Assembly: GCA_964584415.1 (NCBI GenBank)
Contig: CAZOZX010000021.1
Location: 1 to 24,536 of the forward strand
From: PHAA01 sp964584415
GTDB taxonomy: Bacteria > Bacillota > Syntrophomonadia > Syntrophomonadales > Syntrophomonadaceae
DNA: 24,536 bases
Reading direction: 5' to 3'
Shown: piece after piece, positions 1 through 6,825 of the stretch
Numbering within the stretch: position 1 is the first letter of the stretch
Layout of the letters: every line of letters begins with the position of its first letter
Notes under the pieces: model-generated
What the model saw: the letters and a program-made list of their open reading frames with translations, nothing else
The model's database searches: none
Told to the model about the DNA's origin: nothing
Made by a program: the position numbers and the translations under genes

Positions 1-221
1 ATTTGGATCCTGCTAACTTAATAAATATAGGGCTGATACCAACAGTTAACCTTGAAAAGGTAAGGAACATTGGCAATGCTGCCGCGGAAGGAGCAATAAT
101 CACTTTGGTATCGCCGGGTAAAATGGCAGAAGTTGAGCTGATAAGATCGAAAGTAGAGTATATTGAATTAGCTGCGCTTGATGAATTCCAGGACATATTT
201 TTGAAAAATATTAATTTTTAA
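1..221 (+). CDS. C-terminal end of ASKHA/DUF4445 corrinoid-activation-type protein (partial)
   Basis: The reading frame is open from the left edge, and only about the last 72 residues are inside the window. They match from memory the C-terminal end of the DUF4445 family (RACo-like reductive activators of corrinoid proteins, usually with an N-terminal 2Fe-2S ferredoxin domain followed by an ASKHA ATPase fold). The telling parts are a GLIPTV segment, the GNAAAEGA stretch, a block like SPGKMAEVELIRSKVEYIEL, and the phenylalanine-rich ending DEFQDIFLKNINF. The TTG at 3-5 is an internal codon, not the start. The ferredoxin domain and the ATP-binding part lie outside the window, so substrate and partner cannot be judged. 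Family assignment is fairly sure, exact role is not. Confidence 0.7.
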   Translation, partial: LDPANLINIGLIPTVNLEKVRNIGNAAAEGAIITLVSPGKMAEVELIRSKVEYIELAALDEFQDIFLKNINF

Positions 222-262
222 TGTCATCTCATAATTGGGACAAAATGCATAACAGTTTAGAT

Positions 263-293
263 TGGCGGCCGGTAGAATAAATACCAGTCGCCA
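263..293. repeat. Imperfect inverted repeat (possible hairpin) between the first two genes
   Basis: The 12-base arms 263-274 and 282-293 pair except for one G-U and one mismatch, around the 7-base loop GAATAAA. No T run follows on the + strand, so it is not a classical terminator. It could end the upstream transcript weakly or stabilise its 3' end. Confidence 0.4.
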
Positions 294-316
294 TCAAAAT
301 TACTATCAATATAGAT

Positions 317-322
317 TATAAT
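317..322 (+). promoter_or_regulatory. Possible -10 box for the PHP gene
   Basis: TATAAT lies in an AT-rich stretch 40 bases before the PHP-domain gene. There is no good -35 box at 16-18 bases (the best is TCAAAA), so this is a weak call. Confidence 0.3.
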
Positions 323-361
323 AATAGGCGGATTTAAATAAATAAAAACAGGAGAAGACTA

Positions 362-1126
362 ATGATCGACTACCATGTTCATGCTGTAGCCCATGGCGAG
401 TTTGAATATACCCGGGACTGGATAAACCAATTCATCGATCAAGCCTTTAATAACGGGATCACTCAGATTGGTTTTTGTGAGCATAATGAATTTATCGATC
501 GAATCGATTTGCGGTTGTTTGAAGATGCACAAAAGGAGAGACGGCACAATATTACCTTGAAATTGGGAGTTGAGCTTGATTATATTCCCGGTAATGAATC
601 CTATTTGGCTGACTTTGTTAAAGCAATTGACTACGACTATATAATTGGCTCAGTTCATTATATCGACGGCTGGGGATTTGACCACCCGGACTTTAAGGGC
701 GGCTATGAAGAACGGGATATTGATGATATATACGGGCAGTACACTGATATCTTGATCCAGATGGTTGCTTCCGGTTATTTTGATATTGTGGGACATATCG
801 ACCTGGTCAAAGTCTGGGGCCATCGTCCCCGTCGCCGGAAGACTCTTAATTACTTCGATACAGTTTTGAGAGCGGTCAAATACTATGGAATGGCCGTGGA
901 AATAAATGGCGGGGGATTACGCAAACCAGTTGGTGAATTATACCCAAGCCCGGATATACTAGAGAGGATGTTTGACTATAACATACCTATAACCCTGGGA
1001 TCAGATGCCCATCATCCCGAACAAATAGGACTTGGGTTGCCAGAAGCCTATCGCAGCGCCCGGCGGGCAGGGTACACCAGATGTCTTGAATTTAATCATC
1101 GGGATAAAATGGTAGTGCTGCTATAG
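362..1126 (+). CDS. PHP-domain phosphoesterase, histidinol-phosphatase (HisK/HisJ) family
   Basis: A 254-residue protein with the metal-binding motifs of the PHP superfamily in order: DYHVH at residues 3-7 (H-x-H), the CEH at about 39-41, GSVHYIDG in the middle, GHIDLVK, and GSDAHHPEQIG near the C-terminus. These bind the two or three metal ions that hydrolyse a phosphate ester. Size and motif order fit the histidinol-phosphatase branch, which releases histidinol from its phosphate in histidine synthesis. No other his gene is nearby, so substrate assignment is by family only and another phosphoester is possible. The start is ATG with AGGAG at 350-354, seven bases upstream. The next gene follows 31 bases later, so the two may be co-transcribed. 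Confidence 0.75.
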   Translation: MIDYHVHAVAHGEFEYTRDWINQFIDQAFNNGITQIGFCEHNEFIDRIDLRLFEDAQKERRHNITLKLGVELDYIPGNESYLADFVKAIDYDYIIGSVHYIDGWGFDHPDFKGGYEERDIDDIYGQYTDILIQMVASGYFDIVGHIDLVKVWGHRPRRRKTLNYFDTVLRAVKYYGMAVEINGGGLRKPVGELYPSPDILERMFDYNIPITLGSDAHHPEQIGLGLPEAYRSARRAGYTRCLEFNHRDKMVVLL

Positions 1127-1157
1127 TATCAAATAATAAGGAGAGTTTTCAGAATCA

Positions 1158-2171
1158 ATGAGTCATATAGCTTTACTGATCATAAGTTTAGGAATAATAC
1201 TTATTGGAGCCGAATTGTTTGTGAATGGGGTTGAATGGTTAGGTAAGCTGTTTAACCTGTCTGAGGGAGCAGTAGGCAGTGTCCTGGCGGCGGTAGGTAC
1301 AGCCCTGCCTGAAACGCTTATTCCTATCATAGCTATCTTGTTCGGCCAAAACGGTGCTGGTAAAGAAATTGGTATTGGTGCCATATTGGGAGCTCCTTTG
1401 ATGCTTTCCACCCTGGCTATGTTTGTAACTGGTGTGGCAGTGTATGTGTTTAGAACCCGACGCCGTACCGGGACCAAGGTCAACTGTGACTACTCAAGCA
1501 TGAAAAGAGATCTGCAATTCTTCCTTATTATATTTACCATGGCGATACTGGCCGGTGCGATCCCACCCGACTACCGCTGGGTGCAGATGATCATTGCATG
1601 TATAATGATTTTTTCGTATTTCTGGTACGTACATTTAATGCTGACAGAGGAAAGAGACTTGGAATCGGAATCAGCCATACCACCGTGCTATTTTGCTGCT
1701 AAACACGAATTGCCGCCGTCTAACCGGGTAGTATTACAGGTTTTGATAGCACTTGCCTGTATAATAATCGGTGCTGATACTTTTGTTAGTTCTATCACCG
1801 CGGTGGCCACTACCTATAATATGCCTGCCTTTGTATTGGCCCTGATAATTACGCCTATTGCCACTGAGTTACCGGAGAAATTTAACAGTGTTATATGGAT
1901 ATCTCGTGAAAAAGATGGTTTAGCACTGGGAAATATAACTGGAGCTATGGTGTTTCAAAGTTCTTTAATTCCTTCATTGGGGATATTGATGACAGATTGG
2001 CAGCTTAATGAGGGGGCGTTTATTTCGGCTCTGCTGGCTTTGGCGTCATCAGTCATGTTGTATGTTTACCTCCGCCGGGAGAAGAAAATGTCGGCATTGA
2101 CTCTAATGCTGGGCGGAGGTTTCTATGCTTTGTTCCTAATAGCTGTATTCAGCGGAATCATTACCGGATAA
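1158..2171 (+). CDS. CaCA-family sodium/calcium (cation) antiporter
   Basis: A 337-residue integral membrane protein with about ten hydrophobic segments in two halves. Each half carries an alpha-repeat signature: GTALPET at residues 47-53 and ITPIATELPEKFNS at about 231-244. The acidic residues in these repeats bind cations in the Ca2+:cation antiporter superfamily (YrbG/NCX-like). A charged loop at about 98-120 and a polar loop at about 163-190 separate the halves. It probably exchanges Ca2+ or another cation for Na+ or H+ at the cytoplasmic membrane. The only purine-rich site (AAGGAGAG, 1138-1145) is unusually far from the ATG, and no in-frame start is closer, so translation may be weak. 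Ion specificity cannot be read from the sequence. Confidence 0.85.
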   Translation: MSHIALLIISLGIILIGAELFVNGVEWLGKLFNLSEGAVGSVLAAVGTALPETLIPIIAILFGQNGAGKEIGIGAILGAPLMLSTLAMFVTGVAVYVFRTRRRTGTKVNCDYSSMKRDLQFFLIIFTMAILAGAIPPDYRWVQMIIACIMIFSYFWYVHLMLTEERDLESESAIPPCYFAAKHELPPSNRVVLQVLIALACIIIGADTFVSSITAVATTYNMPAFVLALIITPIATELPEKFNSVIWISREKDGLALGNITGAMVFQSSLIPSLGILMTDWQLNEGAFISALLALASSVMLYVYLRREKKMSALTLMLGGGFYALFLIAVFSGIITG

Positions 2172-2191
2172 CAATTTTGGGAGGTAATTTA

Positions 2192-2536
2192 ATGATAGAA
2201 AATCCTTATGACAAAGCTCATGAATTGGTGCGTGCTATAAAGGATCATGAAACCTATCAGCGTCTGGTGGCAGCGCAGCAGGTATTGAATCAGGACGACC
2301 GTGCCAAGTATAAACTCAACCAGTTTCGCACTCTGCAGATGGAGGTAAATCAGGCGGAAATATTGGGGCAACCGGTAGCAGATGAAAAAGTACAGCAGGT
2401 CGCATTAGAGTATGCTAAATTAAACCGCAATAAATTAATCGCCGATGTGTTTATTGCTGAGGCCGCATTCATTCAGATGTTTACTGATATACAACAGATT
2501 ATCCAAAATGGTCTGGAGAGCGATTTTGCTTCCTGA
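2192..2536 (+). CDS. YlbF/YmcA (DUF964) family protein
   Basis: A 114-residue, highly helical, charged protein beginning MIENPYDKAHELVRAIKD. It resembles the YlbF/YmcA/YheA family: an N-terminal helix, a central stretch of glutamine-rich helices (about 30-75), and a C-terminal helix with FIQMFTDIQQIIQNGL. In Bacillus, YlbF and YmcA form a complex with YaaT that affects RNase Y-dependent RNA maturation, competence and biofilm formation. Whether this copy does the same is inference. The ATG at 2192 is chosen because GGGAGG (2179-2184) lies seven bases upstream; an in-frame TTG at 2177 overlaps that site and is unlikely to be used. It follows the antiporter by 20 bases, so the two are probably one transcript. 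Confidence 0.7.
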   Translation: MIENPYDKAHELVRAIKDHETYQRLVAAQQVLNQDDRAKYKLNQFRTLQMEVNQAEILGQPVADEKVQQVALEYAKLNRNKLIADVFIAEAAFIQMFTDIQQIIQNGLESDFAS

Positions 2537-2603
2537 TGTATGTAAATAGGACCTGACTGGGGAATACTGGTTGCTAGGCGGCGGATTGTGACGACAGCAG
2601 TAA

Positions 2604-2622
2604 ATGTATACATTATATCGGA
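2604..2622 (+). repeat. 19-bp direct repeat, copy 1, containing palindrome ATGTATACAT
   Basis: The sequence ATGTATACATTATATCGGA is identical to the copy at 2647-2665. Start-to-start distance is 43 bp, close to four helical turns, so both copies would face the same side of the DNA. The first ten bases are a perfect palindrome, a typical shape for a dimeric regulator site. Confidence 0.75.
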
Positions 2623-2646
2623 TGCAGCCGGTTGTGAGGCTAAAAT

Positions 2647-2665
2647 ATGTATACATTATATCGGA
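2647..2665 (+). repeat. 19-bp direct repeat, copy 2, upstream of the gdhA -35 box
   Basis: An exact second copy of the repeat at 2604-2622. It ends ten bases before the gdhA -35 box, a position usual for an activator or for an upstream repressor site. Confidence 0.75.
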
Positions 2666-2675
2666 GCTAAACCTA

Positions 2676-2703
2676 TTTACATTGGCGCTTAAGGTCTTAT
2701 AAT
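2676..2703 (+). promoter_or_regulatory. Sigma-A type promoter of gdhA
   Basis: TTTACA (2676-2681), a 16-base spacer, then a perfect TATAAT (2698-2703). The start of transcription would be near 2710, giving a leader of about 50 bases. A 10-bp palindrome, CGAATATTCG (2714-2723), lies just past that start and could be an operator. Confidence 0.65.
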
Positions 2704-2762
2704 TTTGGATAGTCGAATATTCGCCAACAAAATATATTATTTCCGAAGGAGGAAACGAAAAG

Positions 2763-4091
2763 ATGTCCTACACAAGCGCCGTATTGGAAAAGGTCATGCA
2801 ACGGAATGCACATGAACCGGAGTTCCTGCAGGCAGTAAAAGAAGTCCTGGAATCACTGGAGCCGGTAGTAGAAAGGCATCCGGAATTTGCGCGGGCCGGG
2901 GTATTGGAAAGAATAGTCGAGCCTGAGAGACAAGTTATATTCAGAGTTCCCTGGGTCGATGATAATGGCCGGGTACAAGTAAACAGAGGTTTCAGAATTC
3001 AATTCAATAGTGCCATTGGTCCTTACAAAGGCGGACTGCGGTTACATCCTTCTGTAAACATATCCATTATTAAATTCCTCGGTTTTGAACAAATCTTTAA
3101 GAATTCGCTTACTGGACTGCCCATTGGCGGCGGCAAAGGCGGCAGCGATTTTGATCCCAAAGGCAAATCAGATAACGAGATTATGCGTTTCTGTCAGAGC
3201 TTTATGACCGAGTTATGCCGGCATATAGGTGCTGATACTGACGTTCCCGCCGGTGATATTGGCGTAGGTGGACGTGAAATTGGTTATTTATTCGGTCAAT
3301 ACAAACGTATCAGAAACCTTTACGAAGGCGTTTTAACCGGCAAGGGTCTGACCTGGGGCGGAAGTTTGGCTCGTACAGAAGCAACCGGTTATGGATTGGT
3401 ATATTTTACTGAGGAAATGCTGCAATCCAAGGGGCAATCTTTTGCCGGCAAGACAGTAGCCATTTCCGGATCCGGCAATGTAGCTATTTATGCGGCTGAA
3501 AAAGCCATGCAGCTTGGTGCCAAGGTTATAACCATGAGCGATTCCAATGGCTATTTTGTCGACAAGAACGGCATTAGCCTGGATGTAATAAAGCGGATAA
3601 AAGAAGTTGAGAGAAAGAGATGCAGTGATTATGCAACCGAATGTGGGGTTGAATATTTCGAAGGCAATGGTGTATGGACCGTTCCTTGTGACATTGCCCT
3701 GCCCTGTGCTACCCAGAATGAATTAGACGAACAGGATGCCAAGACTCTGGTTGCCAATGGCTGTATAGCCGTAGCGGAAGGTGCTAACATGCCCAGCACG
3801 CCGGAAGCAGTTCAAGTATTCCATGATAACGGAGTTCTATTTGGACCTGCCAAAGCTGCCAATGCTGGTGGTGTAGCTGTATCCGCTCTGGAGATGTCTC
3901 AGAACAGCATGAGATACTCCTGGACCTTCGAAGAAGTGGATGCCAAGTTAAAGGATATCATGGTCAATATCTTCAAGAAATCAAGTGCTGCGGCCAAGGA
4001 ATATGGATTTGGCGATAATCTCGTAGCTGGAGCTAATATTGCTGGCTTCCTGAAAGTCGCAGACGCCATGACCAGCCAGGGTGTTGTATAG
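2763..4091 (+). CDS. gdhA: NADP-type glutamate dehydrogenase
   Basis: A 442-residue enzyme of the hexameric GdhA type, close to the usual length of about 445-450. It interconverts 2-oxoglutarate plus ammonium and glutamate with NAD(P)H in the cytoplasm. The substrate-binding region shows GPYKGGLR (86-93) and the catalytic lysine K125 in GGGKGGSDFDPKGKS; TDVPAGDIGVGGREIGYL follows at about 159-175. The nucleotide fold shows GSGNVA (236-241) and, after the second strand, SDSNGYF, the pattern of NADP-preferring members such as E. coli GdhA. The ATG is preceded by a strong GGAGG site. It has its own promoter and terminator, so it is a single-gene unit, with repeats upstream suggesting specific control. 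Cofactor preference is inferred. Confidence 0.95.
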   Translation: MSYTSAVLEKVMQRNAHEPEFLQAVKEVLESLEPVVERHPEFARAGVLERIVEPERQVIFRVPWVDDNGRVQVNRGFRIQFNSAIGPYKGGLRLHPSVNISIIKFLGFEQIFKNSLTGLPIGGGKGGSDFDPKGKSDNEIMRFCQSFMTELCRHIGADTDVPAGDIGVGGREIGYLFGQYKRIRNLYEGVLTGKGLTWGGSLARTEATGYGLVYFTEEMLQSKGQSFAGKTVAISGSGNVAIYAAEKAMQLGAKVITMSDSNGYFVDKNGISLDVIKRIKEVERKRCSDYATECGVEYFEGNGVWTVPCDIALPCATQNELDEQDAKTLVANGCIAVAEGANMPSTPEAVQVFHDNGVLFGPAKAANAGGVAVSALEMSQNSMRYSWTFEEVDAKLKDIMVNIFKKSSAAAKEYGFGDNLVAGANIAGFLKVADAMTSQGVV

Positions 4092-4119
4092 TAATTAAAT
4101 AACTACCATAAAGAATTTA

Positions 4120-4150
4120 GGGAGCTTCCGACCAGGAAGCTCCCTTTTTT
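4120..4150 (+). terminator. Rho-independent terminator of gdhA
   Basis: A perfect 10-bp stem, GGGAGCTTCC (4120-4129) with GGAAGCTCCC (4135-4144), loop GACCA, followed by six T. It lies 28 bases after the gdhA stop. Confidence 0.95.
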
Positions 4151-4361
4151 ATTTAAAACATTAGCCGCCCGAAAGCTCGCGAAATTTGTAATAGAAAATT
4201 GCCCCGGTTGCGCTGGAGAATGGTTTTTGTTAATCTTATAAAGTGTTGAATATGAGTATTCAGTACGTCATGTCTGACCGGATCGAATCACTAAATGTCA
4301 GCCAACCAGGATTTACAAGGAAAGAACGATTAAGCGCTGGGATCCATTTTGGGGGAGGAAA

Positions 4362-5318
4362 ATGATGTATAAGCGAATTTATCTGACAATGATTTTAATA
4401 CTGCTGGTCGCAATTGCGGGATGCCAAAAGCAAGCCGATTCCACTATAGCGACGATAAACGGGCAGGCGATAACCCAGTCTGAATATGATAAATATTATA
4501 ACCTCATAAAGAACAATTATGAGCAGCAAAGAGGCAGCGCTCTCGATGAGACTGCTGACAAAGATTTGATTGATACTATTAAAAGCAGTACGTTTGATGA
4601 CCTGGTGATGCAGAAATTATTGCGCCAGGAAGCCCAGAAGCAGTCCATTTCCATTAGTGACCAGGAAATAGACGATGTACTTAATCCTTTTAAGGAATCC
4701 AAAAACGCCGAGGAAGACAATGGCTATCAGAAATTCCTCGACTCCATGCAGGTGAGTGATAAAGATATCCGCAACCAGGTGGAGATCAGCCTGTTGTACG
4801 ACAAATTACTGGAAAAGGTCATCACAGATGTGGTTGTAACCGATGAGGAAGCACAACAATATTATAAGGAAAACGAAGCTATGTTCAAAGATCCGGGAGG
4901 TATTCAGATATATCATATTTTGGTAGATAGTGAACAGCTGGCTAAAGATATAATAAACCGGGTCAAACAAGGAGAAGATTTTGCAGCCTTAGCGGCTAAA
5001 TATTCATCTGATCCAGGCAGTAAAGACGAGGGCGGAGATGTAGGGCTGGTAAATGAAAGTACCAATTTTGTACCCGAATTCAAAGCAGCTGCATTAGCCC
5101 TTAAACCCGGACAGCTTCATCCCGCCCCGGTAAAAAGCGAATATGGATATCATATAATCAAATCTGGGGACAGGGTAGCCCCAACCCAGACCTCTTATAC
5201 AGAGGTAAAGGATGAACTGAAAAAGCAGATGGAGATGGATGAAAAGAACACTAAATTTGAGGCTTACCTGCAGAATTTGAAAGACAGCGCTGATATTAAG
5301 GATCTTCGCAATAAATAG
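4362..5318 (+). CDS. prsA: PrsA-like peptidyl-prolyl isomerase lipoprotein (parvulin foldase)
   Basis: A 318-residue exported foldase. The N-terminus is a lipoprotein signal: KR at residues 4-5, a hydrophobic core, and the lipobox IAGC with the lipidated C21. Residues about 30-165 resemble the SurA/PrsA N-terminal chaperone region. The parvulin (PPIC) domain at about 178-273 contains IYHILVDS, the SSDPGSKDEGGDVG loop, FVPEFKAAALALKPGQ, and EYGYHIIK. It should sit on the outer face of the membrane and fold secreted proteins. Two adjacent ATGs are possible: 4362 is only three bases after GGAGG (4354-4358) and 4365 is six, so the true start may be one codon later. No convincing promoter was found in 4151-4361; a TGAATA-TGAG-TATTCA inverted repeat lies at 4247-4262. 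Confidence 0.88.
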   Translation: MMYKRIYLTMILILLVAIAGCQKQADSTIATINGQAITQSEYDKYYNLIKNNYEQQRGSALDETADKDLIDTIKSSTFDDLVMQKLLRQEAQKQSISISDQEIDDVLNPFKESKNAEEDNGYQKFLDSMQVSDKDIRNQVEISLLYDKLLEKVITDVVVTDEEAQQYYKENEAMFKDPGGIQIYHILVDSEQLAKDIINRVKQGEDFAALAAKYSSDPGSKDEGGDVGLVNESTNFVPEFKAAALALKPGQLHPAPVKSEYGYHIIKSGDRVAPTQTSYTEVKDELKKQMEMDEKNTKFEAYLQNLKDSADIKDLRNK

Positions 5319-5322
5319 ATAC

Positions 5323-5336
5323 TCGGGGCGCCCCGA
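5323..5336. repeat. 14-bp perfect GC-rich palindrome
   Basis: TCGGGGCGCCCCGA reads the same on both strands and lies five bases after the prsA stop. It has no unpaired loop and is followed by an A-rich stretch. It may be part of the prsA 3' end or a protein site. Confidence 0.5.
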
Positions 5337-5350
5337 ATAGAAAAATAAAG

Positions 5351-5381
5351 CCCACCAGGTATGCATGATCTGCCTGGTGGG
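5351..5381. terminator. Bidirectional terminator between convergent prsA and FabK-like gene
   Basis: A 9-bp perfect stem, CCCACCAGG (5351-5359) with CCTGGTGGG (5373-5381), encloses a 13-base loop. Read on the - strand, the hairpin is followed by the T-rich tail CTTTATTTTTCT, so it best serves the - strand gene. On the + strand the tail TTAAAATTT is weaker. Confidence 0.75.
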
Positions 5382-5404
5382 TTAAAATTTAGGGTGTATT
5401 CAAA

Positions 5405-6520
5405 TTATTTGACTAAGTCACCTGTCTCTTCAGCCTTCAAGTACGCCTCTTCATACTCTGTCACCAGGTCATTCATTAATTCCTTAACAGATACGATTTC
5501 CCGGCAGCGATAAACATTTTCACCGGCAAACTCCAGTCCGTGCTTCATATTGCCTTTTTGAGCATTGGTTAGAGCCAGGGCAATGCAATAAGGACTGTTC
5601 TCCAATTGGCAGCTAGTAATACAATGATATGGACATTTGAACGGCTTTTTCTTGCCGGCCTCCATATTTTCGATAAACTCGTTGCGTAAAGCCCGACCTG
5701 GCATACCTACCGGGCTCTTTATAATTACTGTATCTCCTGGAGTAGCATTGACATAAGCTTCTTTAAACTTAATCGAAGCATCACATTCATGGGTAGTAAC
5801 GAACCGTGTTGCCATTTGTACCCCGGACGCACCTAGCTGCATGAACTTGAAGATATCCTCTCCTGTGAAAATGCCCCCGGCAGCAATTACTGGGATCTCC
5901 TTATGGTTTTCTTCGCTTATTGGTTTAATAGCTTTTATAACCTCAGGAACCAGGTTTTCCAGGGCAAATGCCGGTTGATTTAGCTGTTCGGGTTTAAAAC
6001 CCAAGTGCCCTCCGGCTTTAGGGCCCTCTACCACAAATGCGTCAGGGAGGTAATTGTACCGCTCCAACCAGCGCTTGCATATTAATACCGCTGCTCTTCC
6101 CGAGGATACAATAGGAACCAATTTAGTTTTATGTTTCTCCTGCAGGAATTGGGGAAGGCTCAGCGGGAGGCCGGCCCCAGAGAAAATAACATCTATGCCT
6201 TCTTCTAAGGAAGTCGTAACCATATCGGCAAAATTAGAGAGGGCTACCATGATATTTACACCTAGTATACCGTTGGTCTTGGCGCGGGCTTTACGAATCT
6301 CACTTTGCATGCGGCGTTTACTGGCTTCAACGTAATTGGAGAAACCATCAGGTTCAAGCATGCCGATACCTGCGGCGGCAATGACTCCAATGCCCCCCTC
6401 CTGGGCAACGGCAGCTGCCAGTCCGGATAGAGAGACCCCCACGCCCATACCGCCTTGAATTATTGGGATCTTAGCAACCAGGTCACCAATGTGCAGTTCC
6501 TTCAAATGTTTGACGTTCAT
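5405..6520 (-). CDS. FabK-like flavoprotein / nitronate monooxygenase (2-nitropropane dioxygenase family)
   Basis: A 371-residue FMN-dependent TIM-barrel protein of the NMO/FabK superfamily. Visible motifs are PIIQGGMGVGVSLSGLAAAVA near the N-terminus, EGPKAGGHLGF with the family's active-site histidine, IPVIAAGGIFTGEDIFKFMQLGASGVQMATRF, and SPVGMPGRALRN. A cysteine-containing C-terminal part (CPYHCITSCQLENSPYC and onward) is absent from the 315-residue FabK encoded in the fab operon at 7813-8760 and is common in clostridial relatives annotated as nitronate monooxygenase. It may oxidise nitronates or reduce an enoyl thioester; the sequence does not decide. The start is ATG at 6520 because AAGGGG lies six bases upstream; an in-frame ATG 63 bases further up lacks a ribosome site. 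The gene is divergent from the fab operon and shares its upstream region. Confidence 0.8.
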   Translation of the reverse strand: MNVKHLKELHIGDLVAKIPIIQGGMGVGVSLSGLAAAVAQEGGIGVIAAAGIGMLEPDGFSNYVEASKRRMQSEIRKARAKTNGILGVNIMVALSNFADMVTTSLEEGIDVIFSGAGLPLSLPQFLQEKHKTKLVPIVSSGRAAVLICKRWLERYNYLPDAFVVEGPKAGGHLGFKPEQLNQPAFALENLVPEVIKAIKPISEENHKEIPVIAAGGIFTGEDIFKFMQLGASGVQMATRFVTTHECDASIKFKEAYVNATPGDTVIIKSPVGMPGRALRNEFIENMEAGKKKPFKCPYHCITSCQLENSPYCIALALTNAQKGNMKHGLEFAGENVYRCREIVSVKELMNDLVTEYEEAYLKAEETGDLVK

Positions 6521-6659
6521 CAATATCCCCTTCTGGCATGGTTTTTCTTCTTTATTAAGTATTATTTTTGCAAATAGATACATATTACGTTAAGAGTCGT
6601 TATGGCTGAACAGCATCTAGACATTCCTAACGATATTCCTACAACAACAGACGAAATGA

Positions 6660-6668
6660 ATTATACCA
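6660..6668 (-). promoter_or_regulatory. Extended -10 promoter candidate for the FabK-like gene
   Basis: On the - strand the sequence reads TGGTATAAT, an extended -10 (TGn plus perfect TATAAT). The -35 region is poor (TGATGA). It implies a leader of about 130 bases. The 305-base gap 6521-6825 holds this promoter, the fab promoter about 40 bases away, and the fab leader; no gene was seen in it. Confidence 0.45.
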
Positions 6669-6706
6669 CAATGCTATCGAAATCATCAGATCATTTGTAT
6701 ACTTTA

Positions 6707-6734
6707 TTGACAAGATAGTGCTACACTGTATAAA
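6707..6734 (+). promoter_or_regulatory. Sigma-A promoter of the fab operon
   Basis: A perfect TTGACA (6707-6712), a 16-base spacer, then TATAAA (6729-6734). Transcription should start near 6741, leaving an 85-base leader before fabH. A GTATAC core (6697-6702) lies just upstream of the -35. Confidence 0.75.
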
Positions 6735-6750
6735 CTTATCCCATGTATAG

Positions 6751-6779
6751 ATACCTAGCGGGTATTCGCATGTATACAT
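6751..6779. promoter_or_regulatory. Possible operator sites in the fab leader
   Basis: The leader holds ATACC-TAGCG-GGTAT (6751-6765), a 5-bp inverted repeat, and the 10-bp palindrome ATGTATACAT (6770-6779). The latter is identical to the core of the two repeats in front of gdhA. Both lie downstream of the inferred transcription start, a position typical of repressor sites. No FapR consensus box is present. Confidence 0.4.
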
Positions 6780-6825
6780 CTTACCGTATATGCTGAGGAA
6801 AATACATAGAAAGGTATTTTAACAA

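Larger units (their letters stand above)
2540..2682. repeat. 143-bp segment bounded by 11-bp perfect inverted repeats
   Basis: ATGTAAATAGG at 2540-2550 is repeated in exact inverse as CCTATTTACAT at 2672-2682. The left arm begins four bases after the ylbF-type stop codon. The right arm covers the -35 box of the gdhA promoter. Two 19-bp direct repeats lie inside. It could be a small non-autonomous element (MITE-like) or a regulatory loop. No clear target-site duplication was seen beside the arms. Confidence 0.6.

Noticed and set aside
2435..2656. Open frame on the - strand across the end of the ylbF-type gene and the gdhA control region
   Set aside because: It overlaps a convincing + strand gene and the repeat region, has a serine/tyrosine-rich translation without family features, and has no ribosome site or promoter.
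4151..4361. Search for a promoter or riboswitch upstream of prsA
   Set aside because: Only weak boxes (TTGCGC, 17 bases, TAATCT) and a small inverted repeat were found, not enough to call a feature.
6751..6765. Possible FapR box in the fab leader because of the TACCTAG core
   Set aside because: Only half of the consensus fits; the second half reads CGGGTAT instead of GTACTAA, so the match is not convincing.
6741..6825. Fab leader as a riboswitch or T-box
   Set aside because: The 85-base leader is too short, lacks a terminator hairpin and shows no conserved riboswitch core.
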